Source: Porodaedalea pini (taxonomy: Eukaryota > Basidiomycota > Agaricomycetes > Hymenochaetales > Hymenochaetaceae). Taken from it: a stretch of DNA of 23,084 bases. The position numbers and the translations under genes are program-made. The stretch covers positions 1 to 23,084 of the forward strand of contig NBAY01000174.1 in the NCBI GenBank assembly GCA_002794775.1, given 5' to 3'. The notes below the pieces were generated by a model. It made no database searches, was not told the DNA's origin, and worked only from the letters and a program-made list of their open reading frames with translations. This document shows, one piece after another, positions 1 through 7,966 of this stretch (its first letter is position 1; each line of letters starts with the position of its first letter).

Positions 1-136
1 CCTTGTTCAGCGATGTTGAGCATGAGGTCGGGTGCGTTAGATCCGGCTATCGAGTTTCCCTCACATACAATCTATATGTCGAAAATTCTGCAACATTCAC
101 GGGGCCACAAATGTTCAAGATGCTCCCCACAAACGA
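1..136 (+). pseudogene. Fe(II)/2-oxoglutarate dioxygenase relic, 5' part (continues off the window)
   Basis: The frame starting at base 6 reads FSDVEHEV, then SGYRVSLTYNLYVEN, then FKMLP. This resembles the part of basidiomycete Fe2OG (prolyl-4-hydroxylase-like) proteins that carries the distal metal-binding His of the double-stranded beta-helix: a phrase of the type YSDVEHEV followed by SGYRVTLTYNL. The frame stays open to a TAG at 168-170, but family-like sequence seems to stop near base 136, where a 19-bp inverted repeat begins. The continuation of the same family (AFKKLLEDDEFF, then GGYLGFGL) appears at 5463. The gene therefore looks split by the intervening block. The N-terminus lies outside the window. 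The family assignment is from memory of related fungal proteins and is moderately confident. Confidence 0.6.
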
Positions 137-155
137 CATCAGGAAAAACCTCCTG
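137..155 (+). repeat. Left terminal inverted repeat (19 bp)
   Basis: It reads CATCAGGAAAAACCTCCTG and is the exact reverse complement of 5444-5462. The inner 16 bases also begin CAGGA and end TCCTG, a small internal palindrome. It sits where Fe2OG similarity stops. Confidence 0.6.
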
Positions 156-480
156 CTCAGAAACCCTTAGAAAATTATTAGAATTGTAGTAAATTGTAGA
201 ATCTTTGGAATGTTATGAGAATGCAGTCCAAAAATTAGAAAACTTGTAGAATTTCATGGAAAATTGTCCAAATTTTGGAATTGAACAGAATCCGCAGCTT
301 GAAATTTAGAATATGGATAGAAAAATGATACACCTCATAGATTCTATGGAATTTTGTAGAATAAAATACTGATTGTGGAATTCATTAGATTCTGCCATGG
401 CTTGACACAGGTGCAGGTACTAGATTGGCTTCTTGGACCTATACTGGGACCCATGAACTATCTGCAGGTTACAGTGTTTT
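156..480. other. AT-rich stretch with dispersed TAGAAT/GGAAT motifs
   Basis: No gene is seen. Short words such as TAGAAT, GGAAT and GAATT recur every 10-30 bases. A similar composition is found just inside the right terminus (5215-5443). Subterminal motif clusters of this kind are common in DNA transposons, so it may be the left subterminal region of the candidate element. Confidence 0.4.
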
Positions 481-499
481 TCATAAGTCTTGAGCATTT

Positions 500-1147
500 C
501 AGCACCTCAAAAACTTGTAAAATCCATATCTCTGTCAATTCTTCACAGAATCAGTTCAAAAATGTTGCCAAATTTATTTTTCAACAGCTTCTAAATGCTT
601 GTGAGCTTAGTAGACAGAAGGTGGAATATTGAGGCTGCAGTAGTGAGAATGGGTGTTTTTCTAGAAAAACTCCTTCCCTGATTTTTCCTGAGCTCAATTT
701 TGAAGCTAATGACATGAAACTTGTTGGAGAATGGTCTATATATTATACTGTTGATGTTATGAGGGATGAACTAGAGTGAATGTCTCCTCTTGTCCTGTTT
801 GACTGTTGTGCTGAAACTCTCAAACTCACCCAAATTTGCTTGACTCAGGCAGTTGTCAAAAAATGCCTGCATTAATATAAGCCATCTATAATTTAATATA
901 CAATATATAGACCATTCTCCAACAAGTTTCATGTCATTAGCTTCAAAATTGAGCTCAGGAAAAATCAGGGAAGGAGTTTTTCTAGAAAAACACCCATTCT
1001 CACTACTGCAGCCTCAATATTCCACCTTCTGTCCTATAATCTCACATAAAGTTTAGAAAACATTGAAACATAAATTTAGCAACTTTTTTGAAGAGTTTTT
1101 GTGAAGAATTGAGTGAGATATGATGTATTTTGTATTTGGAGGCACTT
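500..1147. repeat. Large foldback: perfect 132-bp inner inverted repeat with diverged outer arms
   Basis: Bases 613-744 and 902-1033 are exact reverse complements over all 132 positions (paired coordinates sum to 1646). They flank a 157-nt AT-rich loop (745-901). Outside them the pairing continues with many mismatches and small gaps: about 500-612 against about 1034-1147, for example GCACCTC near 502 against the complementary word near 1146. The whole could fold into a hairpin of about 650 nt. It carries no gene. It could be a foldback/MITE-type element nested in the larger block, or the stem of a hairpin small-RNA precursor if transcribed. The 85-residue open frame at 375-632 overlaps the left arm and is not credible as a gene. 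Confidence 0.9.
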
Positions 1148-1261
1148 TCAAAAACTGCTAAGTCCAATTTCCCACATCTGGATGCGTCGTCCACAGAAGA
1201 GGTGTGGGAACTTGATCACATGTATGTTGGTTTTGACGCGACACGCTGCTGCCACTCCAAT

Positions 1262-1485
1262 ATGTCTGGTGCCGACGTCCTTACAGAACATCTGAAAAAA
1301 CCCTCGATCACATCCACCACAACCATCACACACGAAGTGGTAGCTTCGCCGGCCGCCTGGTGGGATGCACTCACTGCTGCAGGCAACATGCCGTCCGACT
1401 TCCGACTTTCAACTTGCTCATCTTCAAGCCGAAGACCGTAAAGTCTGAACTTCTCTGCACTGAACAAACTGTCAAGTGAAGAGCG
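1262..1485 (+). pseudogene. Prolyl-tRNA synthetase fragment, extreme N-terminus
   Basis: From the ATG at 1262 the frame reads MSGADVLTEHLK, then THEVVASPAAWWDALTAAGN. This matches my recollection of the N-terminal YbaK-like extension of fungal cytosolic ProRS, which begins with a similar MSxADxLTEHLKSL phrase and has SPAAWRDALTAAG. Near 1410 the frame shifts: NLLIFKPKTVKS continues in a different frame. The match then fades before eIF4G sequence begins. The next part of ProRS (VVTILDASLASS) does not appear until about 3570. The gene is therefore interrupted by the eIF4G segment. Confidence 0.6.
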
Positions 1486-1599
1486 CTTCATGCGCTTGAC
1501 GTCAATGAGTGGTGGGCACGGTGGCCTTCCATTCGCAGGCGGGTGTCCATCGCCTATGGTTCGCTCTTCTAGTCAGGTGGCGCGGGCGCTGTGGGCAAC

Positions 1600-3500
1600 A
1601 AGCGTACGCATAGGAAATGTGGCGGCTCAACACGCAACGAGTCGGACCGTATCAGCGCTTCTGCCAATCAGTTCAAAGTGAACGCTGCTTCCTCCTTCGA
1701 ACACGTCGCGCCGCTCGAGCAGTCTGCGAACCTCTGGGCCGCGGGCAGCACATCCAGGTGTGGGGCCTCAATTGATACAGACTCACCTGAGATTGTGGAC
1801 AAGAAAGTCCATTTGCTGCTCAACAAGCCCACTATGGAGAAGTTGGAGTCCATCTCAAACCAGATCATTGCGTGGGCAAACAAGAATGAGAGTGAGAAGG
1901 ATGGGCGTACGCTCATTCAGGTCATTCGGCTTGTGTTCGAGAAGGCAACGGATGAGGCGGCCTGGAGTGAGATGTATGCTCGCTTGTGCCATAAGATGAT
2001 GGAGCAGATCAGTCCGAACGTGCAGGATGATGGTATCCACAATGCTGAGGGCAAGCCGATTACAGGTGATCAACTTTTCCGTAAGCACCTTCTGAATCGC
2101 TGTCAGGAAGACTTCGAGCGCGGCTGGACGCAGAAGGAGTCGATGGCGTCAGCGGCTCTCGTGAAGGCGACAGAGGATCAGGCTGTTAAGGATGCCAACG
2201 AAAAGGAAGAAAACAAGGAGGCTGGCGAGAGTGCGCCATACTCGGACGAATACCACACTGCTCAGAAGGCCAAGCGTCAAGGTCTCGGACTCGTCAAGTT
2301 CATCGGTAAGCTCTTCAATCTTCAGATGTTCATGGAACGTATCATGTATGAGTGTATCAAGAAGCTGCTCAGCAACGTTGACAATCCCGAGGAGGAAGAG
2401 ATCGAAAGTTTATGTGAACTACTGACAAGTGTTTGTCAGGCGCTCGATACCTCTAAGGCTCGCGGACACATGGATGTCTATTTCAGTCGGATGAAGGAGC
2501 TTGCGAAGAGCAGCAACGTGTCGTCTCGTATGTAGTTCATGTTACAAGTGCGTACCTTCTGTTTCATAGCCTTTCGTTGAGCTGACTTTCTTGGACAGGA
2601 TGTGATTGAATTGCGGGAAAGGAAACGGACTACCCGCAACTTGGTCGCTGCTCCGTCGACAATCGCCCAGATTCATGAGGCTGTACGCTCTTTTGCTTTG
2701 TTACTCAATTTCACTTGTGCTTACCAATATACAGGCCGCGAAAGAGAAGGCACGACAGGAGCAACATAACTAGGCACGGTCGGCCATGTCTCGTGGTGGT
2801 TCACGCCGTGGTCATGATCGTGACGGAAATGCTCAAGTGGGTCCTGACGGATGGGCTGTCGCCTCTGGTCCTTCGAGGCCTGCAAACAAGGCGGGCGATC
2901 TGACGAACTTTGGCAGAATTCAGAATGGCAGTGGAACCATGAACTTCGGACCAGCTAGCGTCTTCACGAAGAAGGGAGACAGCAAGCGCAACAGTGCGAG
3001 CCTTTCAAGGACAAATTCGAACACGAACATGTTCCAGATGCTGCAGGCCACTGAGGCCGCTAATGAGGCTCCTACTATATCCTTGTCTCGTCCAAGTCGC
3101 CTGTCAAGCCGTACAACGAGCGTCGACTTGACCCACAATGCACCTGTGGAACCTGGCCAGCCTGCTCAGCGTCCCAGACTTAACCTGCTTCCGCGTTCGA
3201 CCCTTACAGGAGAATTCGGAGAATAGTCCCGCTGAGACTCATGACGGCGAGGAGGGCGAGGAGGACGAGATTCTCGAGAAGGACTCTGGGAAAATTGTCG
3301 ATGTCGAAGGAGCAAGCGGAAAAGAAGATTGACCAGGACCGCAAGGAGTTCTTCGTTATCCGCGATCTCGACGATGCGGAAGAGTATTTCTCTGTACTTC
3401 CCTCGGAGCATCAACATCTTCTCGTCGAGAAGCTTGTCATGTCTGCTATTGAGGCGAAGGAGGCTGATACCAAACTCATTGCCGACCTGTTTGAGCGTGC
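1600..3500 (+). pseudogene. eIF4G pseudogene (MIF4G domain through start of MA3 domain)
   Basis: eIF4G is the scaffold of the cap-binding complex eIF4F. The first segment (about 1600-2535) carries the MIF4G domain, which binds eIF4A: HVAPLEQSAN, then DSPEIVDKKVHLLLNK, then RTLIQVIRLVFEKATDE, then LFRKHLLNRCQEDFERGW, then LVKFIGKLFNLQMF. Two introns are still recognisable, 2548-2598 and 2683-2734, both GT-AG and phase 0. They link FMLQ to DVIELRERK and IHEA to AAKEKARQEQ. A disordered linker (MSRGGSRRG, PAQRPRLNLLPRS) leads to the MA3 start (MSKEQAEKKID, then FSVLPSEHQHLLVEKLVM, then IADLFERA), cut at about 3500. Damage: TAG at 2533 and 2771, and frameshifts near 3205 and 3300. The retained introns indicate a genomic duplicate. 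The N-terminal half, including the eIF4E-binding region, is absent. Confidence 0.85.
1646..1702 (+). repeat. Direct repeat, copy 1 (eIF4G left edge)
   Basis: This 57-base stretch aligns without gaps to 3501-3557 at 43 of 57 positions. The first 14 bases are identical (ACCGTATCAGCGCT). It translates as RISASANQF in the eIF4G frame. The other copy reads RISAATSPF in a different frame from its surroundings. Confidence 0.7.
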
Positions 3501-3557
3501 ACCGTATCAGCGCTGCTACCAGCCCGTTCAATGCGAATGTCGCTTCCTCGTCGAAAC
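3501..3557 (+). repeat. Direct repeat, copy 2 (eIF4G right edge)
   Basis: This is the partner of 1646-1702. It starts exactly where the MA3 homology breaks off after LFERA, just before ProRS sequence resumes. The two copies bracket the eIF4G segment and suggest a tandem-duplication or recombination junction. Confidence 0.7.
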
Positions 3558-4960
3558 CGATGCCAACACGTCTCCGAAGGTTGTCACGATCCTTGATGCA
3601 TCGCTCGCATCATCGATTTCCCCCTTCGCCGTACGTGCACTCGCCTCCAATTATACTGTCTTCCTCTCTGAAACCAACATTGCTTCATACTTGCGCATTC
3701 ACGGAACCGGGGAAATCAAGCTTCACGAAGTAGACTTCGCGACACTCAAGACCGATGCTGCGGCGCCTGCTCCGCCCACGTCTGCAATTGCCATCCAGGA
3801 AAGGGCAGCGAAAGAGGAAGGGAGAAACGACGGCGCCATGAAGGCTGCGTTTGGCGTGAAGAAAGAGGTCGACTTTCCGGTATCGTATACGAACGTGTGC
3901 TGATTGTTCTGTAATCCCTCACTTTGTGTTGACAAGTATTATAGGCGCTGATTAAGGTCGATATGACATGCGTCTTCTTTGGGAGCTCCGAGCTTGAGGA
4001 GCCCATAGCAATCCGTCCGACTACAGAAAAGGCTATGTATCCCTACTACACCAAATGTATCAAGAGCTATCGTGATCTATCCCTTAAGCCCAACCAGTGG
4101 ATCAGTGTTGCGCGCTGGGAGTCCAAGAGCCCCCAGCCGTTCCTTCGTACGCGCGAGTCCCTATGACAGGAAGGCCACACTGCGCATTTCACGAAGGAGG
4201 CCGACACTGAAGCACGGGAAATTCTCAATTTACATCGTCGCGTGTACGAGGTGCTGCTTACCGTACTCGTCATCACAGGCATCAAGTCGGACAAGGAGAA
4301 GTTTGCCGGTGGTCTTTACACGATGACCGGCCGTGGCATCCAAGCTGCGACGTCGCATTGCCTTGGCCAAGACTTTTCATGGCTAGAGATGTTCAACGTC
4401 GTGGTCTCAGACCTGGACGATCTGCAAGGCACGAGTCCGAACGGTGGCAAATTATTCTGTGGCAGAACACGTGGAGCCTTAGCACACGCATGTCGGAATC
4501 ATGGTCATGATTCGCGGCGACAACCAGGGTCTTGTTCTCCCATCACGCGTCGCTCATTGTCCCCTGCGGTATTACCATGTGCACTAATAAGCAGGAGTTA
4601 TACGACCGCTGTGAGGAGCTCGCGAAGACGCTCAGGAAAGCCAGTATCTGCGCGAAAGCGGACGTACGGGACGGCTACACTCCTGGCTACAAGTTCAATG
4701 ACTGGAAACAGAAGGCGCGAAAATTCAATTATTCCTTATTTCTCGGTTTTCCTGTGGTCTTACAAATGGCTTTTTGTCCAGGTATTCCACTTCGCCTTGA
4801 ACTCGGTCCGGTTGATATCCAGAAGAAGCAAACACTTTCTGTGCGACGTGATGCAGGCTTGAAGGAGACTGCCATACCTGCACTTCTCAAGACTATCCAA
4901 CAGGAGATGTTCGAGCACGCGAAGGCAAGGTACATGTCTTGCCTGCGCGTCGTGACAATG
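3558..4960 (+). pseudogene. Prolyl-tRNA synthetase pseudogene, main part (editing-like, catalytic and anticodon domains)
   Basis: ProRS is the class II enzyme that charges tRNA-Pro in the cytosol. In order: VVTILDASLASS and VRALASNYTVFLS (N-terminal domain), then FGVKKEVDF and YTNV. A GT-AG intron at 3895-3944 leads to ALIKVDM. About 100 residues are then missing, including motif 1, before [13 protein letters not shown]. Motif 2 follows (QPFLRTRE), interrupted by TGA at 4165-4167 before QEGHTAHFTKEAD. Then come FAGGLYTMT, with a small deletion before GRGIQAATSHCLGQ, and frameshifted IRGDNQGLVLPSR. The anticodon-binding domain follows (ELYDRCEELAKTLRKA, then GYTPGYKFNDWKQK). An intron-like stretch at about 4714-4780 begins with GC rather than GT and ends TTGTCCAG. 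After it come LRLELGPVDIQKKQT and ALLKTIQQEMF. The copy is clearly non-functional. Retained introns mean it is DNA-derived. Confidence 0.85.
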
Positions 4961-4971
4961 GGACGATGTCG

Positions 4972-5214
4972 TGCTGACATTGCTTCATACTTGCGTGCTC
5001 TCAAAACCGGCGAGACCAAGCTTCACAAGGTAGATTTTGTGGAACTCAAGACCGATGCCACGGCGCGCCTTACGTCGTCGCATGTACAAAAGGAGCTGCT
5101 TGCCGTACCCGTCATCCTGGGCATCAAGTCTGAGAAGAAGTTCGCCGGTGGTCTGTACATGATGACCGTGAAAGGCTTCATTCCGACGACCGGCCGTGAC
5201 ATCCTTTTAGTTTA
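4972..5214 (+). pseudogene. Second, scrambled ProRS fragment
   Basis: Straight after C-terminal ProRS sequence (SCLRVVT), the same frame jumps back to the N-terminal domain: ADIASYLRALKTGE, then LHKVDFVELKTDA. This is paralogous to ASYLRIHGTGEIKLHEVDFATLKTDA translated from about 3690. It then jumps forward to the catalytic domain: KELLAVPVILGIKSE, then FAGGLYMMT, then GFIPTTGR, ending at TAG 5212-5214. This copy keeps GFIPTT, which the main copy has lost. At least two ProRS duplicates were therefore joined and internally deleted. Confidence 0.75.
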
Positions 5215-5443
5215 GAATTTGTTTAAATACACTCAATTGCCACAAGAATCTGTAAGAATTTGATTGAAAAGTTTGGAATGTCAGTAAGAATGTGAATAAA
5301 AATGTGTAGAAAGGTATCGGAAACTAGTCAAATTACTCAAATCTGGAACGATGCTTGGGAATCATGTGGAATCAGAATACCTCCGAATTGGCTGGAATTG
5401 CTCAAATATTCCAGCTGATTCCAGGGATTCCAGGGATTCCGGC
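5215..5443. other. AT-rich right subterminal stretch with GAAT/GGAAT motifs
   Basis: No gene is seen. AAGAATNTG, GGAAT and later ATTCC words recur. A short tandem, GATTCCAGG repeated with ATTCC, occurs at about 5418-5440. The composition mirrors 156-480 and abuts the right 19-bp inverted repeat. Confidence 0.4.
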
Positions 5444-5462
5444 CAGGAGGTTTTTCCTGATG
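5444..5462 (-). repeat. Right terminal inverted repeat (19 bp)
   Basis: It reads CAGGAGGTTTTTCCTGATG on the plus strand and is the exact reverse complement of 137-155. Fe2OG similarity resumes immediately after it. Confidence 0.6.
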
Positions 5463-5994
5463 CCGAAGCAGTCGTGTTGAACGCGTTTAAGAAGCTCCTC
5501 GAAGATGACGAGTTTTTTCCTGACGGTGGCTATCTCGGTTTTGGCCTGTGTCATGAGTATCCCATTGATACACCAGAAGGGATTGTGCGAGCAAACTGGA
5601 CTACAGCTGTCTCAAGGGCAATGATGCACTATTTCTGTAAGTGTGCGAGGAGCTTGGGCTGGACGCGACCCTCAAGGTTCCTATCAAGACGACGCTGACA
5701 ATGAGCCCGAGGTCCTCATGGACGGAGAAGTCGACCTTACTTATTATGTTAACGAGGATGATTCAATCATCGGGCGCTACCTGGTGTATGAATATGGTGC
5801 CGAAGAAATAAAAAAACCTGGACAGTAGCGAGCCTGGCATGGAAGTTCATTGGGTAACCGGCAAGACGAATTACAATATGGCAAACACGGCTTATGCGGC
5901 CAATGGGAATGAGCCATCCGCTGAGTACATCTATGGCCAATTCTGTCTTATCGTAGAAATTGGACGTGCAGGCAAGCGTGAAACGGCGGAGTAA
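5463..5994 (+). pseudogene. Fe(II)/2-oxoglutarate dioxygenase relic, 3' part
   Basis: The first frame gives AVVLNAFKKLLEDDEFF, then DGGYLGFGLCHEYPID, a region that follows the catalytic core in basidiomycete Fe2OG proteins. The sequence then moves between frames: CLKGNDALFL, a TAA, and VCEELGLDATLK in one; YQDDADNEPEVLMDGEVDL and YLVYEYGAEE in the next; then MEVHWVTGKTNYNM, NGNEPSAEYIYGQFCL and GKRETAE, ending at TAA 5992-5994. A run of seven A at 5810-5816 explains the last shift. The end overlaps a good donor sequence (GTAAGT at 5991), so the original gene probably had a further exon that is gone. At least three shifts and one stop make this a pseudogene. It continues the fragment at 1-136. 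Confidence 0.65.
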
Positions 5995-6338
5995 GTAGGT
6001 ATTATGATATATGCATCTCAATGACAGTAAATGGTCTGCCCCACTTCAATGCCAATAGTACACATCATATTCGTTATGGCCACAGCATAATTGAGTATAG
6101 AGCATCATTACATTCAGGCCAAGGGCCGAGTGCAGCTTACGACTTGAAACAATTTCCTGTAATTAGCATGCTTTAAACGGTGCTAACTGCACCGGCCTCT
6201 AGGCCATTCCCAGCATTCTTATACCGACTTCAGACACAATCCCCTCTTCTGGTAGAGCCGACCTTGTGTTGTATGCGCTTCGCACGGTGACAAGTAGACT
6301 GTCAATGTGACGTCACAGTATGACTAGTCACTTAAAGC
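5995..6338. other. Intergenic; upstream region of the HNH gene
   Basis: No coding similarity, repeat or RNA gene is recognised here. It contains the promoter and 5' leader of the gene starting at 6339. I could not identify a clear TATA box. Confidence 0.5.
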
Positions 6339-7654
6339 ATGAGACAGACGACCATGACCACGATGGAACCCCCTACAGCTGCATCTGATTCTGAACATGT
6401 CTTCCTATCCATACAACCTCCCAACATTCAAGAACCAATTCTTCTCCTGAGAATTCCTCATGCGGCGTTCCCCCAGTACTCAACAAAACCACGAAAATGG
6501 CTTCAGTACACGGGTTTTGCCATCACTGGAAAGGAGGGCGAACTCTTCCTCGTCCCGCCGTCCGACTCGGAGACAACAGAGGAACAAGAACCGCACTTCT
6601 GCGACCTGGAACTCCAAGTCGAAGCTGGTGACAGGTTTAATTATCGTATAAATGAGGAACCTGTGCTGTTCGACTGGCGTCTGCGGCACCGTGATGGCAG
6701 TCGCCAGACTAGCCTGGCTTCAGATTCAACAAGAGCGATCCATATCAGAGACGATGCAAAGGTTGCATACGGCATGTGCCCATTCACCAGGGCACGTGAA
6801 ATTTTCTGCGATGCTTGCCACCTTATTCCTCGCAGCAGAGGCAACAGCGTGAGTCTGTCGAACGTGAAACGTCTTCGAGCATCGATCGGCTCACAATGCT
6901 TCACAGTACATGCAAGATCTCTACAGACTTCGTGGCGAGGAGCGTAGTGCTATCGATATTGATGACGCAAAAAATGTTCTGTTGCTTGTCTCAGGTATTC
7001 ACCGCGGTTTGGACAGGAAAGTGGTTGCTTTCCTGAAGGTTCGTCTTCCATGACTCATGGCAAACAAGCCTGATACTAAAGAGACACTTGAAGACTCCAA
7101 ATTACGCTCTCAAATCAAACGAAGTCGTTCTGAACGGGCAAGATGAAAACGACGCGGAAGCGTATCGCGTTACGCTCCACTGTTTCAGTACAGATGAAGT
7201 TGATCTCCGCGTCTGTTCCCACGGGAGTTCATCCAGCCTAATCGCAAGCCGTCGACCAGAAGACTTCATCTTTGATGTCGTCTATGCGTGCAATCTGTTT
7301 AGTTGTTGGGGAGTCCGCCCAAATAAATTTGTCGAGGACGAGAGGAAAAGACTGTTTGGTGACGACGAGCTTAAACGCGGAGAAGATCCCGCCGGCAAGA
7401 AAGCCAAGCAGGAAGCTCAGATGAAGACACAACTCCAGGCCGCGGAGCGCAACGAACGATTTGAACGGCGCGGGTCTGACAAGGCTCGCGACAACTCGCA
7501 AGAGCCCCTTGACGCCTTGGACTACATAATGATAATAAGCTTATGGGCGAATAATACGTCGATAGCGGAAATGGAGGCGCATGACAGAGCGATGGAGGAG
7601 GAGGAAAGGCAGAGGAAGATGCGGGAAACGGAGTCGTGGGTACGAGGTGTGTGA
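6339..7654 (+). CDS. HNH nuclease domain protein (basidiomycete type), 400 aa
   Basis: Exons 6339-6848, 6907-7038 and 7094-7654. Both introns are GT-AG (58 and 55 nt), phase 0. The splice removes the frame breaks and leaves 400 codons without a stop. Residues about 145-210 form an HNH_2-like domain: CPFTRAREIFCDACHLIPRS, then after splicing SYMQDLYRL, IDIDDAKNVLLL, IHRGLDRKVVAFLKTPNYAL. The likely catalytic H, N and H are those of CHLI, AKNVLL and IHRGLD; CPF and CDAC give the cysteines. The first 140 residues resemble the beta-rich N-terminus seen in these proteins. The C-terminal third is highly charged (KKAKQEAQMK, EEEERQRKMRE) and probably helical. Metal-dependent DNA nicking is known for HNH domains, but the role of this fungal family is unknown. 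Start alternatives are the ATGs at 6354 and 6363. Confidence 0.85.
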
Positions 7655-7966
7655 TTGGGCTAAGGCATTGTTTGCTCCCCTCTTTCATAGTTTTATATTA
7701 GCGTCCTGTCTCCCGTAGCCAGTTCCAGTGTAATCATAAATCATTCTCAGCTGCATCGTGTTCAGGCTCAGTGGTGACAGTGACACTGCTTTCTATGATT
7801 ATTAACGACTACACCTATGCTAGCACCTGATATAACACGCGATCGTGCAACACGAACATAAAAGCAAGCTGTATTTGGTGACCATACTAACAGAGAGCTA
7901 CAGACACAAGGACATTCGAAACTCAGGACTGCGACTCTCGAACGTGAGGACGACATGGTCAGAGAC
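7655..7966. other. Intergenic between HNH gene and ATG7 relic
   Basis: No gene is recognised. The missing C-terminal part of ATG7 would be expected here on the minus strand, but I find no trace of it, including the catalytic-cysteine region. Confidence 0.5.

Larger units (their letters stand above)
137..5463. mobile_element. Candidate non-autonomous DNA element carrying host gene fragments
   Basis: The block lies between two halves of an Fe2OG gene. Its edges carry a perfect 19-bp inverted repeat: 137-155 begins CATCAGGAAAAACC, and 5444-5462 is its exact reverse complement. A possible 3-bp target duplication, CGA, lies at 134-136 and 5464-5466. Removing the block plus one CGA would join the two Fe2OG halves in frame. 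Inside are AT-rich GAAT/GGAAT-bearing flanks, a large foldback, and broken pieces of ProRS and eIF4G genes that retain introns. I see no transposase, so any movement would have depended on another element. The superfamily is not assigned. Alternatives are a composite of several insertions, or a recombination product whose terminal repeat matches by chance, which is unlikely at 19 of 19. Confidence 0.55.

Noticed and set aside
375..632. 85-residue open frame
   Set aside because: It overlaps the left arm of the foldback, has low-complexity AT-driven composition and no recognisable motif.
137..5463. Helitron
   Set aside because: The ends are inverted repeats, and no 5' TC or 3' hairpin-CTRR ends were found.
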